Notes: generated from the letters alone by a model not told the origin. DNA of 64,000 nucleotides from Asanoa ishikariensis (GCF_900107455.1 NZ_FNQB01000003.1:1364001-1428000), one strand, 5' to 3'. Positions 25,560-37,544 are shown, counted from the first letter of the stretch. A program made the numbers and translations.

Positions 25560-25584
25560 TCATCGGCACGGTGCGTGCCGATGA
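25560..25584. promoter_or_regulatory. TetR operator 1 (perfect 11-bp inverted repeat)
   Basis: TCATCGGCACG and CGTGCCGATGA flank a three-base centre. It lies 22 bases upstream of the DUF1801 start and shares its core CGGCACG-n3-CGTGCCG with a second site at 25619-25635. Confidence 0.75.
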
Positions 25585-25612
25585 GCGGAATGCTGCACGA
25601 CCTCGCCAGCCT

Positions 25613-25642
25613 TGTCAACGGCACGCCGCGTGCCGATAAGAT
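25613..25642 (+). promoter_or_regulatory. tetR promoter with operator 2 filling the spacer
   Basis: TTGTCA (25613-25618) and TAAGAT (25637-25642) are 18 bases apart, and CGGCACG-n3-CGTGCCG (25619-25635) fills the spacer. TAAGAT ends seven bases before the ATG at 25650, so the transcript is probably leaderless. Binding here would block the gene's own transcription. Confidence 0.7.
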
Positions 25643-25649
25643 GGCCGTC

Positions 25650-26252
25650 ATGCCTCCCGCACCGCGACGCCGAGGCGCCGCCCGCACCGAAGAGCTGCTT
25701 CAGGCCACCCTCGACCTCGCGGCGGAGGTCGGCTACGCGGGCCTGAGCATCGAGGCGATCGGCCGCCGGGCCGGCGTCGGGAAACACACCATCTACCGGC
25801 GCTGGCCATCCATGGCGGCGCTGCTGCTCGACGCGCTCAGCAGTGTGTGGACCAGCGACCTGGACTACAACGACACCGGAGACGTCCGCGCGGATCTGCG
25901 CGAACAGTTCCTGCTCTCGAGCCACGTCCTGTCCAGCCCGCCGATCGGCCCGGCCTACCGCGCCCTCATCGCCGAGGCCCAGGGCGATCCGTCGCTGCGG
26001 GCGGCCATCCACGAACGGTTCCTGGCCACCGTCGAGCAGAGCACCCTCAACCGGATCACCCAGGCCCAGCGCGCCGGCGAGCTGACCCCCGACGTGAATC
26101 TGGAGTTCGCCGCCGAGGTGCTGTGCGGCACGCTCTACTACCGCCATCTGCTCACGACCCGCCCGGTCGGCGAGAGCGCGGTCGACGGCCTCCTGGACAT
26201 GTTCATGGCCGCGTACGGACAGCCACAATTCCCCGCGGGGAATGGCCGGTAG
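25650..26252 (+). CDS. TetR-family repressor
   Basis: 200 residues. N-terminal DNA-binding domain with TEELLQATLDLAAEVGYAGL, IEAIGRRAGVGKHTIYRRW, then a TetR_C-type ligand domain. The ATG at 25650 is preferred over that at 25641 because the -10 box TAAGAT would overlap the latter. Two copies of one palindrome in the divergent region point to autoregulation and control of the DUF1801 gene. Its last codons overlap another palindrome that belongs to the next regulator. Confidence 0.88.
   Translation: MPPAPRRRGAARTEELLQATLDLAAEVGYAGLSIEAIGRRAGVGKHTIYRRWPSMAALLLDALSSVWTSDLDYNDTGDVRADLREQFLLSSHVLSSPPIGPAYRALIAEAQGDPSLRAAIHERFLATVEQSTLNRITQAQRAGELTPDVNLEFAAEVLCGTLYYRHLLTTRPVGESAVDGLLDMFMAAYGQPQFPAGNGR
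26226..26245. promoter_or_regulatory. Palindromic operator, site A of the MmyB-type regulator
   Basis: CAATTCCCCGCGGGGAATGG: ATTCCCCG and CGGGGAAT are a perfect 16-bp palindrome. It lies 34 bases before the regulator's GTG and inside the end of the tetR gene. A 19/20 identical copy is at 27468-27487 upstream of the convergent neighbour. Confidence 0.7.
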
Positions 26253-26278
26253 CTGCTCGCCCGCGCTACACAGGGCCC

Positions 26279-27034
26279 GTGGACTTCCCTCGGGCGCTAC
26301 GCGAACGCCGCACCGGTCGTCGGCTCAGCCAGCTCGATCTGGCGCTGCGGGCGGGCACGACCCAGCGCCATCTCAGCTTCATCGAGTCCGGCCGGTCCGT
26401 CGCCGGCCGGAACATGGTCGTACGCCTGGCCGAGTCGCTCGAGCTGCCGTTGCGCGAGCGCAACGAGCTTCTGCTCGCAGCCGGATACGCGCCCGCCTAT
26501 CCGGAGAACGCACTCGACGATCCGGTGCTGGCCCCGGTACGCACGGCGATCGACCACATCCTGCGCGGACATCTGCCGTATCCGGCCCTGGTGGTGGACC
26601 GCGACGGCAACCTGATCGCCGCGAACGACGCGTTCAGCGTGATCACCGAGGGCGCCGCCGCCGAGCTGCTCGGGCCGGGCAGGAACATGTACCGGCTCGC
26701 GCTGCACCCCGAGGGCGTCGCACCCCGCATCCGAAACCTGGCCGAGTGGGCCCGCCACATCCTGGCCCGGCTCGGCCACCAGGAAGACCTGCGTGCGGAG
26801 CTCGCGGCGTACGTACCCGCACTGGAGCCGGCGGACGGGCACCTAGGCTTCGCGGTGCCGCTGCACCTCGGGTCCGCAGTTGGCGAGCTGCACCTGATGA
26901 CGACCGTGACGACGTTCGCCACCGCAGTGGACGTGACGCTGGCCGAGCTGAAGCTCGAGGCGTTCCTGCCGGTGGACTCGGCGACGGCCGAGGCGCTGCA
27001 CGCGGCGAACGGTCAGGCTCCGGGGAACATGTAG
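26279..27034 (+). CDS. XRE-family regulator with MmyB-like ligand domain
   Basis: 251 residues. Helix-turn-helix at about 5-62 (SQLDLALRAGTTQRHLSFIE) and a PAS-like MmyB domain at about 85-245 (PALVVDRDGNLIAANDAF, NMYRLALHPEGVAPRIRN). This is a common actinomycete regulator type, normally beside one target. GTG at 26279 is chosen because it puts the helix-turn-helix at the N-terminus; TACACA stands six bases before it. The 3' end overlaps the SnoaL-like gene by 22 bases. The two matching palindromes link this regulator to itself and that gene. Confidence 0.88.
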   Translation: MDFPRALRERRTGRRLSQLDLALRAGTTQRHLSFIESGRSVAGRNMVVRLAESLELPLRERNELLLAAGYAPAYPENALDDPVLAPVRTAIDHILRGHLPYPALVVDRDGNLIAANDAFSVITEGAAAELLGPGRNMYRLALHPEGVAPRIRNLAEWARHILARLGHQEDLRAELAAYVPALEPADGHLGFAVPLHLGSAVGELHLMTTVTTFATAVDVTLAELKLEAFLPVDSATAEALHAANGQAPGNM

Positions 27035-27435
27035 TCGGCGATGATCCGGCCGTCGTCGTCGAGCACGAGGACCTCGTCGCCGCCGCCGGCCACCTCGCCC
27101 GTGTCGACGGCGACCGTGTCCCAGCCGAACTTCACCACGCCACGAAGGCGTACGGCGTCGGCGCGCGACCGGAAGGTGAAGCCCGCCTTCTCGACGAACC
27201 GCTCGTAGCTGCGCGCCACCCGCGTCTCGATGGCGTCGTAGCCGCGGGCCTCGAGGACCAAGTGGTCGAAGCCGAGCGATGCGGCGAGCTCACGGACCTC
27301 GGCCGGCGGGTGGAGGACGTGGACGCCGCCCTCGGCCCAGAGCCGCTCGATGGCGGCGCGACGTTCGGCGGCGTCCGGCTCGGTCCACTGTGCGATGTAG
27401 CGGTCGGCCAGATCCTGTGGGCTGATGTCGATCAT
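27013..27435 (-). CDS. SnoaL-like/NTF2-fold protein
   Basis: 140 residues: DLADRYIAQWTEPDAAERRA, IERLWAEGGVHV and VKFGWDTVAVDTGEVAG indicate the NTF2-like cone fold used by SnoaL cyclases and many small binding proteins. GGAGG stands eight bases before the ATG. Converges on the MmyB-type regulator gene and has that regulator's presumed operator 33 bases upstream of its start, so it is likely its target. No enzymatic function can be assigned. Confidence 0.8.
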   Translation of the reverse strand: MIDISPQDLADRYIAQWTEPDAAERRAAIERLWAEGGVHVLHPPAEVRELAASLGFDHLVLEARGYDAIETRVARSYERFVEKAGFTFRSRADAVRLRGVVKFGWDTVAVDTGEVAGGGDEVLVLDDDGRIIADYMFPGA

Positions 27436-27467
27436 CCCCAAATCCTCCGTACGACGCCGCCGGCCGG

Positions 27468-27487
27468 CAATTCCCTGCGGGGAATGG
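27468..27487. promoter_or_regulatory. Palindromic operator, site B of the MmyB-type regulator
   Basis: CAATTCCCTGCGGGGAATGG differs from site A by one base. It sits just upstream of the SnoaL-like gene on the minus strand, 33 bases from its start codon. Confidence 0.7.
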
Positions 27488-27543
27488 ACCGCGTGGCGCG
27501 GCAGCGCTGGCTGCCGCGCCACAGGGCGGTCGTTTCAGTCGGG

Positions 27544-28889
<1,346 letters not shown>

Positions 28890-29267
28890 TCAGACCCAGA
28901 TGCCGATCGCGAAGAAGGCCGCGACGAGGGCGGTGCCGGCGGTGTCCCAGTTGCTCGGCCGGTGGGTGGCGGCGAGGTACCCCTGCGGCTTCAGCCGTTC
29001 GTAGTAGAAGAACGCCGACCGGACCCGGCTCTTGTTGAGCCCGTAGTTGCCCAGGACGAAGAGGCCGACGGTGATGAGCACGTTGAGCAACGGTGCGACT
29101 GCGGCCTTGGTGCTCGCGCCGCCGGTGGCGTACACGATGACGACGGCGACCAACAGCGGGATGAATCCATAGAGGACAATCACCCACGCGCTGGCCCGCA
29201 CGAGCAGCGGCGCCATGGACGTCACCAGATAGCCCGCCAGATCACGCAGCGGTCGGCTCCGGCTCAT
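28890..29267 (-). CDS. Small membrane protein
   Basis: 125 residues with four hydrophobic stretches: VIVLYGFIPLLVAVVIVYAT, VLITVGLFVLGNYG and a C-terminal AALVAAFFAIGIWV among them. The loop SRVRSAFFYYERLKPQGYLA is charged and aromatic. The ATG at 29267 is preferred to one upstream because TACGGT (29279-29274) ends exactly six bases before it, a leaderless pattern. I do not recognise a family. Confidence 0.65.
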   Translation of the reverse strand: MSRSRPLRDLAGYLVTSMAPLLVRASAWVIVLYGFIPLLVAVVIVYATGGASTKAAVAPLLNVLITVGLFVLGNYGLNKSRVRSAFFYYERLKPQGYLAATHRPSNWDTAGTALVAAFFAIGIWV

Positions 29268-29367
29268 CGCCGTACCGTAGCGATTCCTCTCCCGTCCCAT
29301 CGACCACCCCAACCACCAAACTCCGAACTGGTCGTTTGTGCGCGGCCGAAATGGAAATCCGGCGCGC

Positions 29368-29829
29368 ATGACAGATTCCGCCCAGTTCCCGGCGCCGGCC
29401 GAGGGGATTCTGGCCACACTGTTCATCACCGTGCGCAGCGTGGCGCGGTCCCGCGACTTCTACTCGCGCGTGCTGGGCGGCACGGTCGTCGTCGAAGAGA
29501 ACCCCTGCATCGTCAAGCTGTCGAACACCTGGCTGCTCATGAATCCCGGCGGCCCACCGACACCCGACAAGCCGGGCATCACCGTGGTCGACTACGAGCC
29601 CGGCGACACGACATCGATCTTCCTGAACCTGCGGGTCGCCGACATCCACGCCTGTTACGAGCAGTGGAAGGCGAAGGGCGCGCAGTTCGTGACACCGCCG
29701 ATCGACCGGGTCGCCGAGATCCGCTGCTACCTGCGTGACCCGGACGGCTACCTCATCGAGGTCGGCCAGTCCACCGGACTGCTGCACGGCGAGCACGCCG
29801 CGAAGCGCCCGGAGGACCTCCCCGGCTGA
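29368..29829 (+). CDS. Glyoxalase/VOC-superfamily protein
   Basis: 153 residues. Two beta-alpha-beta-beta-beta units: LFITVRSVARSRDFYSRVLG, FLNLRVADIHACYEQWKAKG and a C-terminal YLRDPDGYLIEVGQST with a metal-type glutamate. Such proteins include dioxygenases, epoxide-opening resistance enzymes and binding proteins; the specific role is unknown. The ATG at 29368 has no clear ribosome site; an upstream GTG at 29338 in frame is less likely. Confidence 0.85.
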   Translation: MTDSAQFPAPAEGILATLFITVRSVARSRDFYSRVLGGTVVVEENPCIVKLSNTWLLMNPGGPPTPDKPGITVVDYEPGDTTSIFLNLRVADIHACYEQWKAKGAQFVTPPIDRVAEIRCYLRDPDGYLIEVGQSTGLLHGEHAAKRPEDLPG

Positions 29830-29869
29830 GCATCACCGCCGCTGGCCTGCTGCCACGGGCGGGAAGAAC

Positions 29870-29881
29870 TATTGTTGACTT
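29870..29881 (+). promoter_or_regulatory. Leaderless-type -10 box for the first EAL gene
   Basis: TATTGT (29870-29875) ends six bases before the GTG at 29882; there is no ribosome site. A -35 is not convincing. Confidence 0.45.
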
Positions 29882-31144
29882 GTGGCAAATGTGTCACCAG
29901 GCGAAGTTGAGCGGCGCGACAACGAGTTTGTCCGGATCCTTCGAGAGCGCCGGCTCGAAAGCGTGTTCCAGCCGATCGTGCACCTGGCCAGCCGCACGAC
30001 GATCGGCTTCGAGGCGCTGGTCCGCGGGCCTGCCGGCTCGCCGTTCACCGATGCCCACACATTGCTGCGCTACGCGTACCGCAGCGGTCTTGTGGTCGAG
30101 TTCGACTGGGTGGCCCGCGCGGCGGCGTGCCGGGCAGCGATGGCCGCGCAGCTCGCGCAGGACCAGCTCCTGTTCCTCAATATCGAGCCGCTGGCGTTCG
30201 GCACCGACTGCCCGCCCGATCTGTGGACCGACATCGAGACGGCGTTCGCGCGTTTCCAGGTGGTGCTCGAGGTGACGGAGCGGTCGCTGGACCGCGACCC
30301 CCGATCGCTGCTGGAGGGAATCGACCACCAGCGACCCGACGTGGCCGGGATCGCCATCGACGACCTCGGTGGAAACGGCGCGACGCTGTCGATGCTTCCG
30401 GTCCTGGCGGCCGACGTGATCAAGCTCGACCAGTCGGTCATCCAGTCCGGACCGACGCCCGCGGTCATGCAGATCATGGACATCGCGTACGAGGAAGCGG
30501 AGCGCACGGGCGCGACGATCCTCGCCGAAGGGGTGGAGACGCCGGCGCACGCCGCGTTCGCCCAGTCCGCCGGCGCCACCCTCGCGCAGGGCCTCTATCT
30601 GGGACCGCCCGCACCGCTGCCGACGGCTTTCCGGGCGGCGGAGGTGCCGCTGAGCGTCAACTCGGAGCCGATCGCCCGCCTCGCCACGCCGTTCGACGCG
30701 CTCGAGGGCCGGGAGACGAGCCGCGCGGACCTGACGTACCTCACCGCGCTCAGCAACCACCTCACCGACCGGGCGGCGGAACTGGTCGCCCCGGCGCTGT
30801 CGCTGGTGTTGCTGCCCGACCCGCACCTGCTGACCCGAGCCGACCGCATCCGGCTGGCCCTGCTGGCCCAGCGCGGCGTCGTCACCGGCGTGCTCGGACC
30901 GGGACTGCCGGACCCGCCCGCGACAGGGGTACGCGGAGCCCGCCGCCACGACCCCGCGCTCGACGGCCACTGGGCCACGCTGACCCTGAGCCCCGGCACG
31001 GCGTCGGCGCTGCTGGCGCGGACCGTGCCGGGCAGCGTCGGCGAGTTCGAGTTCGGAGTGACCCACGACCGCCGCCGGGTGGTCGCCGCGGCCCGATCGT
31101 TGCTGCGCCGGCTCGGCGCGGGATCAGCGATGGTGGACGGGTAG
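29882..31144 (+). CDS. EAL-domain protein with C-terminal DICT-like sensor, copy 1
   Basis: 420 residues. EAL domain (about 15-250): VFQPIVHLASRTTIGFEALV, LNIEP, LEVTER, IDDLGG, IKLDQS, LAEGVET and the late Gln of LAQGLYLG, so the metal and c-di-GMP-binding set looks complete and the enzyme should hydrolyse c-di-GMP to pGpG. From about 255 (ATPFDAL) to the end is a DICT-type domain, which is found with c-di-GMP enzymes and thought to sense a ligand. A second protein with the same architecture is encoded at 49558-50781. GTG start with a leaderless pattern. Confidence 0.88.
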   Translation: MANVSPGEVERRDNEFVRILRERRLESVFQPIVHLASRTTIGFEALVRGPAGSPFTDAHTLLRYAYRSGLVVEFDWVARAAACRAAMAAQLAQDQLLFLNIEPLAFGTDCPPDLWTDIETAFARFQVVLEVTERSLDRDPRSLLEGIDHQRPDVAGIAIDDLGGNGATLSMLPVLAADVIKLDQSVIQSGPTPAVMQIMDIAYEEAERTGATILAEGVETPAHAAFAQSAGATLAQGLYLGPPAPLPTAFRAAEVPLSVNSEPIARLATPFDALEGRETSRADLTYLTALSNHLTDRAAELVAPALSLVLLPDPHLLTRADRIRLALLAQRGVVTGVLGPGLPDPPATGVRGARRHDPALDGHWATLTLSPGTASALLARTVPGSVGEFEFGVTHDRRRVVAAARSLLRRLGAGSAMVDG

Positions 31145-31149
31145 GTCGA

Positions 31150-31266
31150 TCAGGGCCACTGCCACGCCGCCGCCAACGCGGCCGGGTCGTCGTCCGGGCG
31201 GACCAAGAGCACGCCGTCTTCAAGGTCGTCGTCACTGGCGAGGACGCGCCCAGTCCGAGCCTGATA
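31150..31266 (-). pseudogene. Possible 3' remnant of a larger gene
   Basis: On the minus strand an open stretch of 38 codons with no start, bounded upstream by a stop, encodes GRVLASDDDLEDGVLLVRPD followed by an Ala-rich end. The VLLVRPD-x-x motif resembles C-termini of flavin-dependent monooxygenases. This could be decay or chance in high-GC DNA. The 186-base space between the EAL and PAP2 genes otherwise holds nothing I can name. Confidence 0.3.
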
Positions 31267-31330
31267 TCACCACATTCGACCCTCCCTAAATGGTACGAAC
31301 AGGGCAGAGCTTTCTACCTAGGGGGTGGGC

Positions 31331-31960
31331 ATGCTCGATTCGTACCTCGCGGCTGCCGGTGACTGGTATCGCGACGTCGTGCAGTTCGCCGACGGCACTC
31401 CGAAGCCGGTTCAGGAGTTCATGGCGCACTTCACGGAGCTCGGAATCGTGGTGCTGGCGGTGGTGTGGGCGCTGGTTTTCTGGCGGGCGCGCCGGGCACC
31501 GGACCGCACGATGGCCGCCGCCCTGATCGGCGCGATCGGGGTCGTCGTCTCGTACGGGATCAGCGAGTCCACGAAGACCTTCCTGGACGCCGAACGCCCC
31601 TGTCGCACCTTCCCCGACCTGCGGATCATCGCGCACAGGTGCCCACCGACAGGCGACTGGTCGTTTCCCAGCAACCACGCCACCCTCGCCGGCGCGTTCG
31701 TGGCCGCGATCTTCGCGGTGTCCTGGCGGCTAGGTCTGCTGGCGCTGCCGATCGGTCTCCTGGTCGGCTTCTCCCGGGTCTTCGTCGGCGTGCACTACCC
31801 ACACGACGTGGCGGCCGGGTTCCTGATCGGCGTCGTGGTCACCGCCGCCATGGTGGCCTTCCTGGTGCGCCCGACCACCGGGTTGATCGTGTCGATGCGG
31901 GAACAGCCGCTGCTGAGCAGACTGCTCAGCGCTGCACCGCGGCAGGTCGTGACCCGCTGA
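31331..31960 (+). CDS. PAP2-family membrane phosphatase
   Basis: 209 residues with five to six membrane helices and the three-part PAP2 signature: KTFLDAERP (K-x6-RP), FPSNHA (PSGH variant) and SRVFVGVHYPHD (SR-x5-H-x3-D). It would dephosphorylate a lipid phosphate such as undecaprenyl pyrophosphate or phosphatidate at the outer face of the membrane. The ATG at 31331 follows a GGGGG run; a GTG six bases upstream is possible. Converges on the flippase-like gene. Confidence 0.9.
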   Translation: MLDSYLAAAGDWYRDVVQFADGTPKPVQEFMAHFTELGIVVLAVVWALVFWRARRAPDRTMAAALIGAIGVVVSYGISESTKTFLDAERPCRTFPDLRIIAHRCPPTGDWSFPSNHATLAGAFVAAIFAVSWRLGLLALPIGLLVGFSRVFVGVHYPHDVAAGFLIGVVVTAAMVAFLVRPTTGLIVSMREQPLLSRLLSAAPRQVVTR

Positions 31961-31967
31961 CGCGAGA

Positions 31968-33050
31968 TCAGCTATCGGTCGGGCGTACGCCCGGATCGCC
32001 TGGTGATCGCACGAGGAGCCATCCGGCGAGGCCGCCGACGGGGACGATGAGCCAGCACGAGAGCACGCGGTAGATCAGAACGGCGGCGGCCGCGCTGCCC
32101 GCTCCCGCGCCGGCGGCGGTCAGGCCCGCGGCCAACGCGAGCTCGACGACACCGATGCCGCCCGGGGTCAGTGGCACCTGGCGTACCACCTGGACGCTGA
32201 GATAGACGGCGGTCAGCGTCGCCGGCCCGCCCGGAAGCTGGAACGCCTGCGCGACGGCCAGGAAGCACAGCAGGTCCGTGACCCACTTGGCGACGGACCA
32301 CAGGAGCGCGACGGTCCAGGTCGTCGCGGTCACCGCGGCGGCCGCCCGCCACGCCGACCGCAGCCAGTTCAGCAGGATCAGCGCGTAACGGCGTGCGGTG
32401 CCTGTGCGCTCCTGCACCGCCGTCGGCGCTGAGCCCCAGCGGCGGCGGCCGATGCTGATCGCGGCCGCCAGGACGGCGACCAGGGCCGCGACGACGATCA
32501 ACGGCCGCCAGCTGAACGACTCCCCGGCCCCGCCCCACCCGGCGACACCGGCGTACACGGCGACGATCCCGCCGATCGAAGCCAGCCCAGAGATGACCAT
32601 CACGGCGGCGGCCACCTCCGGCGCCGCACCGGCCCGCTGGTAGCGGCGCACCGCGAACGCCGCCGAGACCGCCGGCCCTGCGGGCAAGCTGATCGACATC
32701 GCGGTGCTGGCCAGGACGATCGCGAGGGTGTGGCGGCGGCTCAGTCGCGCGCCCAGCGCGTACAGCAGGCCGTGCTGTTGCAAGGTGAATGCGCTGAGTG
32801 AGGCGGCCTGCAGCACCGCGGCGACGAGGATCCAGCGCGGGTCAACCGTGGCGATGGCATGGCGGGTGTCGGCGAAGGTGGGAAGGCGTCCGTGCAGGCC
32901 CACCACAGCGAGGCCGGCCACCACACCGACAGCGACGAGCACCCGGACCCAGCGCATCCACCGCGAACGGGCAGGGCGCCGCGGTCTCTCCTCGGCCAGG
33001 GCGACCGGCGCGCCTCGTTGATCGTGGTCAGCGTCGGTCACGGTAGGCAT
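31968..33050 (-). CDS. Flippase-like membrane protein (LPG synthase TM/UPF0104 family)
   Basis: 360 residues, about eight membrane segments. SISLPAGPAVSAAFAVRRYQ, the middle WTVALLWSVAKWVTDLLCF and QVVRQVPLTPGGIGVVELAL are signatures of the lysylphosphatidylglycerol-synthase transmembrane family. Stand-alone members move lipids or lipid-linked sugars; there is no aminoacyl-transfer domain here. The ATG at 33050 is chosen; a GTG at 33068 is in frame. Its neighbour PAP2 phosphatase, also a lipid enzyme, ends seven bases away on the other strand. Confidence 0.85.
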   Translation of the reverse strand: MPTVTDADHDQRGAPVALAEERPRRPARSRWMRWVRVLVAVGVVAGLAVVGLHGRLPTFADTRHAIATVDPRWILVAAVLQAASLSAFTLQQHGLLYALGARLSRRHTLAIVLASTAMSISLPAGPAVSAAFAVRRYQRAGAAPEVAAAVMVISGLASIGGIVAVYAGVAGWGGAGESFSWRPLIVVAALVAVLAAAISIGRRRWGSAPTAVQERTGTARRYALILLNWLRSAWRAAAAVTATTWTVALLWSVAKWVTDLLCFLAVAQAFQLPGGPATLTAVYLSVQVVRQVPLTPGGIGVVELALAAGLTAAGAGAGSAAAAVLIYRVLSCWLIVPVGGLAGWLLVRSPGDPGVRPTDS

Positions 33051-33238
33051 CCTGCCAGCGACGTCCACGCCGCCGTTCGGTGTCTGCCGTCACGGGTGAC
33101 CAGGGACTCATCCATCGGGTACGAGCAGGCCGGCGCAACGGACTGTCACCGGGTCGCCACTGAATCCGCCGGCTTCGCGTCAGCGTGTGGGCCTCACCGT
33201 CCGGCTGGTCGTCGTGAACGGCGCATCGGCTCAAGCCG

Positions 33239-35846
<2,608 letters not shown>

Positions 35847-35956
35847 CTGTCCTCCTGAAACATCTTCGGGCGCCGATCATAGGTCGCGGCTACGACAAAA
35901 CTGGGGGCGCCAAACTGAGGGCAGCAAGGGGTGACCTTCGTTGATACGGTGCCGTG

Positions 35957-36265
35957 ATGGCGCGACGGAGGCGTGAGGTCTCGGACGAGGAACGCCGGCG
36001 GGCGGGTGACGACTCTCGCGTCGAGGTTCAGCAGCTTCAGCGGGTGGCACGGCGCAATTTCCGCTGGGTTGTCGCCGTCGGATGCATGTTCTTCGGCTTG
36101 CTCGGACTGTGGGAGATCCTCGACAGCAGCGCGAACCTGGCCGCGAATGTCCTCATGCTCGTCGGTGGCCTGACTGCGGCGGCGACCTTCTTCGTCCGGA
36201 GTTGGCTTCTGTTCTGGGCGGCGGTCGTCGTCACTCTGGCCGGTCTGGTGTGGATTCTCCTCTGA
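35957..36265 (+). CDS. Small two-helix membrane protein
   Basis: 102 residues: a basic, charged N-terminus (MARRRREVSDEERRRAGDD), then two or three membrane helices (about 35-55 and 60-102). TACGGT at 35945-35950 ends six bases before the ATG, so the mRNA is probably leaderless. Unknown family. The next, ESX-like frame begins inside its last codons. Confidence 0.65.
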   Translation: MARRRREVSDEERRRAGDDSRVEVQQLQRVARRNFRWVVAVGCMFFGLLGLWEILDSSANLAANVLMLVGGLTAAATFFVRSWLLFWAAVVVTLAGLVWILL

Positions 36266-36468
36266 GCTTCCAGGTCGAGCCGGAAGCGCTGGTCGGGTAC
36301 GCGCGTCAGGTCGAGCGGGCAGCCGAGGGCGCCACGCGGATCCGCGCCTACCCGAACGGCTGCGTCGACGCGCCCAAGGCGGGTGGTGAGGTCTTAACGT
36401 CGCCAAGGAGGGCGTACGTCCCGGCCACACCGCGCCCTCCGTCGTTTGAGGAGCGGCGGTCCGGGTAG
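36250..36468 (+). pseudogene. Truncated ESX/EspC-like secreted-protein gene
   Basis: From a GTG at 36250 the frame reads LSFQVEPEALVGYARQVERA and AEGATRI, the N-terminal helix of EspC/WXG100-type ESX substrates, which normally run to about 100 residues as a helical hairpin. Here the likeness stops after about 35 residues and the rest (APKAGGEVLTSPRRAYVP...) is unrelated and Pro/Arg-rich, giving 72 residues. The GTG overlaps the end of the membrane gene. I read it as a truncated gene, though a short functional protein cannot be ruled out. Confidence 0.55.
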
Positions 36469-36516
36469 CAAGAATCTGTTCTGCTATACGGCAACGGACT
36501 TGGGTGGGGAGGGAAA

Positions 36517-36840
36517 GTGGCCAACGCAATGGTAAGCCGGCGCCTCCTCGACGACGGCACGGTCGTGTTGGAACTGCGGGGCGAGCTCGACGTGGCGGTC
36601 AACGACGCGTTGCGGGACGTGCTGGAGCAGACGATACGGATAGAGCGGCCACCTTTGTTGGTGGTCGACATGCGGCATGTGACCTTTGTCGACTCGACCG
36701 GCATGGGAGCGCTCGTGGCCGGACTCAACGCAGCGCGGGAACATCAGGTGCGGTTCGGCGTCCACGCGGTGGCGCCGTTTGTCGAGAAGCAGCTGCGCAT
36801 CGCCGGCCTCTACGAGGCGCTGGTGTTGCCGCAGGGGTGA
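36517..36840 (+). CDS. STAS-domain anti-sigma factor antagonist
   Basis: 107 residues, a single STAS domain: LELRGELDVAVNDALRD, LVVDMRHVTFVDSTGMGALV and FEAV-type end. The serine of VDSTGMG is the residue phosphorylated by the partner anti-sigma kinase in SpoIIAA/RsbV proteins. GGGGAGGG stands before the GTG. No kinase or sigma gene is adjacent, so the partner is elsewhere. A strong terminator follows. Confidence 0.9.
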   Translation: MANAMVSRRLLDDGTVVLELRGELDVAVNDALRDVLEQTIRIERPPLLVVDMRHVTFVDSTGMGALVAGLNAAREHQVRFGVHAVAPFVEKQLRIAGLYEALVLPQG

Positions 36841-36857
36841 CACCGTCGCACGATATG

Positions 36858-36885
36858 TGGCCCCGATCAGTCACGATCGGGGCCA
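36858..36885. terminator. Terminator hairpin after the STAS gene
   Basis: TGGCCCCGATC and GATCGGGGCCA form an 11-bp perfect stem with a six-base loop, about 18 bases after the stop. It also lies behind the convergent small membrane gene and may serve both. Confidence 0.75.
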
Positions 36886-36924
36886 TATGGGAACGCACGA
36901 TGTCGGTCAGCGCACCCGGTCACG

Positions 36925-37044
36925 TCAAAGGATCACGTTCAACAGCACGGTGAGGACGATGGAGGCGATGACGGAGATCGCGATCATCACCAGGCAGCCG
37001 ATTCCGCCGCCGAGCGGGCGGATCTCCGCGTTTCCGATTCTCAT
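36925..37044 (-). CDS. 39-residue single-helix membrane protein
   Basis: MRIGNAEIRPLGGGIGC followed by one hydrophobic helix to the C-terminus (LVMIAISVIASIVLTVLL). Very similar short proteins, with an EIRPxGGG start and a lone helix, recur in actinomycete genomes. GGCAGGA precedes the ATG at 37044. A longer upstream start overlaps the next gene and is not preferred. Function unknown. Confidence 0.6.
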   Translation of the reverse strand: MRIGNAEIRPLGGGIGCLVMIAISVIASIVLTVLLNVIL

Positions 37045-37096
37045 TCCTGCCTCATACCCGTCGGCGGCCAGGCGAAAAGTCGGTCGTCGGCGTTGG

Positions 37097-37489
37097 CTAT
37101 CCGTTGTACTGCTCGTCGGTGACCTTTTCGAGCCATTCGACTCCCTGGCCGTCGCGGACACCGGTCAGCGCGAGGTGGGTCATCGCCTCAGTCGGTGAGG
37201 CGCCGTGCCAGTGCTTGACGCCCGGCGGGCACCAGACCACGTCACCGGTCCGGAGCTCTTCGACGGGGCCGTCCCATTGCTGGGTGCGGCCGAGGCCTTC
37301 GACCACGACCAGGCGCTGTCCGGCGGGGTGGAGGTGCCACGCCGAGCGGGCGCCCGGTTGAAAGGTGACGTACGCGCCGGTGTACGCCGCGTCGTTCTCC
37401 GCGTCGAACAGCGGCTGCACCCGCACGTCGCCGGTGAACGTTTCCGCGGGTCCCTTGCTGGCTGGCCGCGTACCACTGCGTGTGATCAT
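37097..37489 (-). CDS. Single-domain cupin protein
   Basis: 130 residues. Cupin motif 1 is SAWHLHPAGQRLVVVEGLG (two His and a Gln/Glu position) and motif 2 is PGVKHWHGASP, so a metal site is probable. This subgroup often stands beside carboxymuconolactone decarboxylase or redox genes; here it is alone. GAGGGA precedes the ATG. Likely a small enzyme or sensor of unknown ligand. Confidence 0.85.
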   Translation of the reverse strand: MITRSGTRPASKGPAETFTGDVRVQPLFDAENDAAYTGAYVTFQPGARSAWHLHPAGQRLVVVEGLGRTQQWDGPVEELRTGDVVWCPPGVKHWHGASPTEAMTHLALTGVRDGQGVEWLEKVTDEQYNG

Positions 37490-37544
37490 TTTCCCTCTTC
37501 CGCTGGTCGCAGAAGCACGCTATCGAAGGTACGTCCAGACACAA

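Noticed and set aside
25575-25649. Longer tetR start at 25575
   Set aside because: It would place both the second operator and the -10/-35 elements inside the coding sequence.
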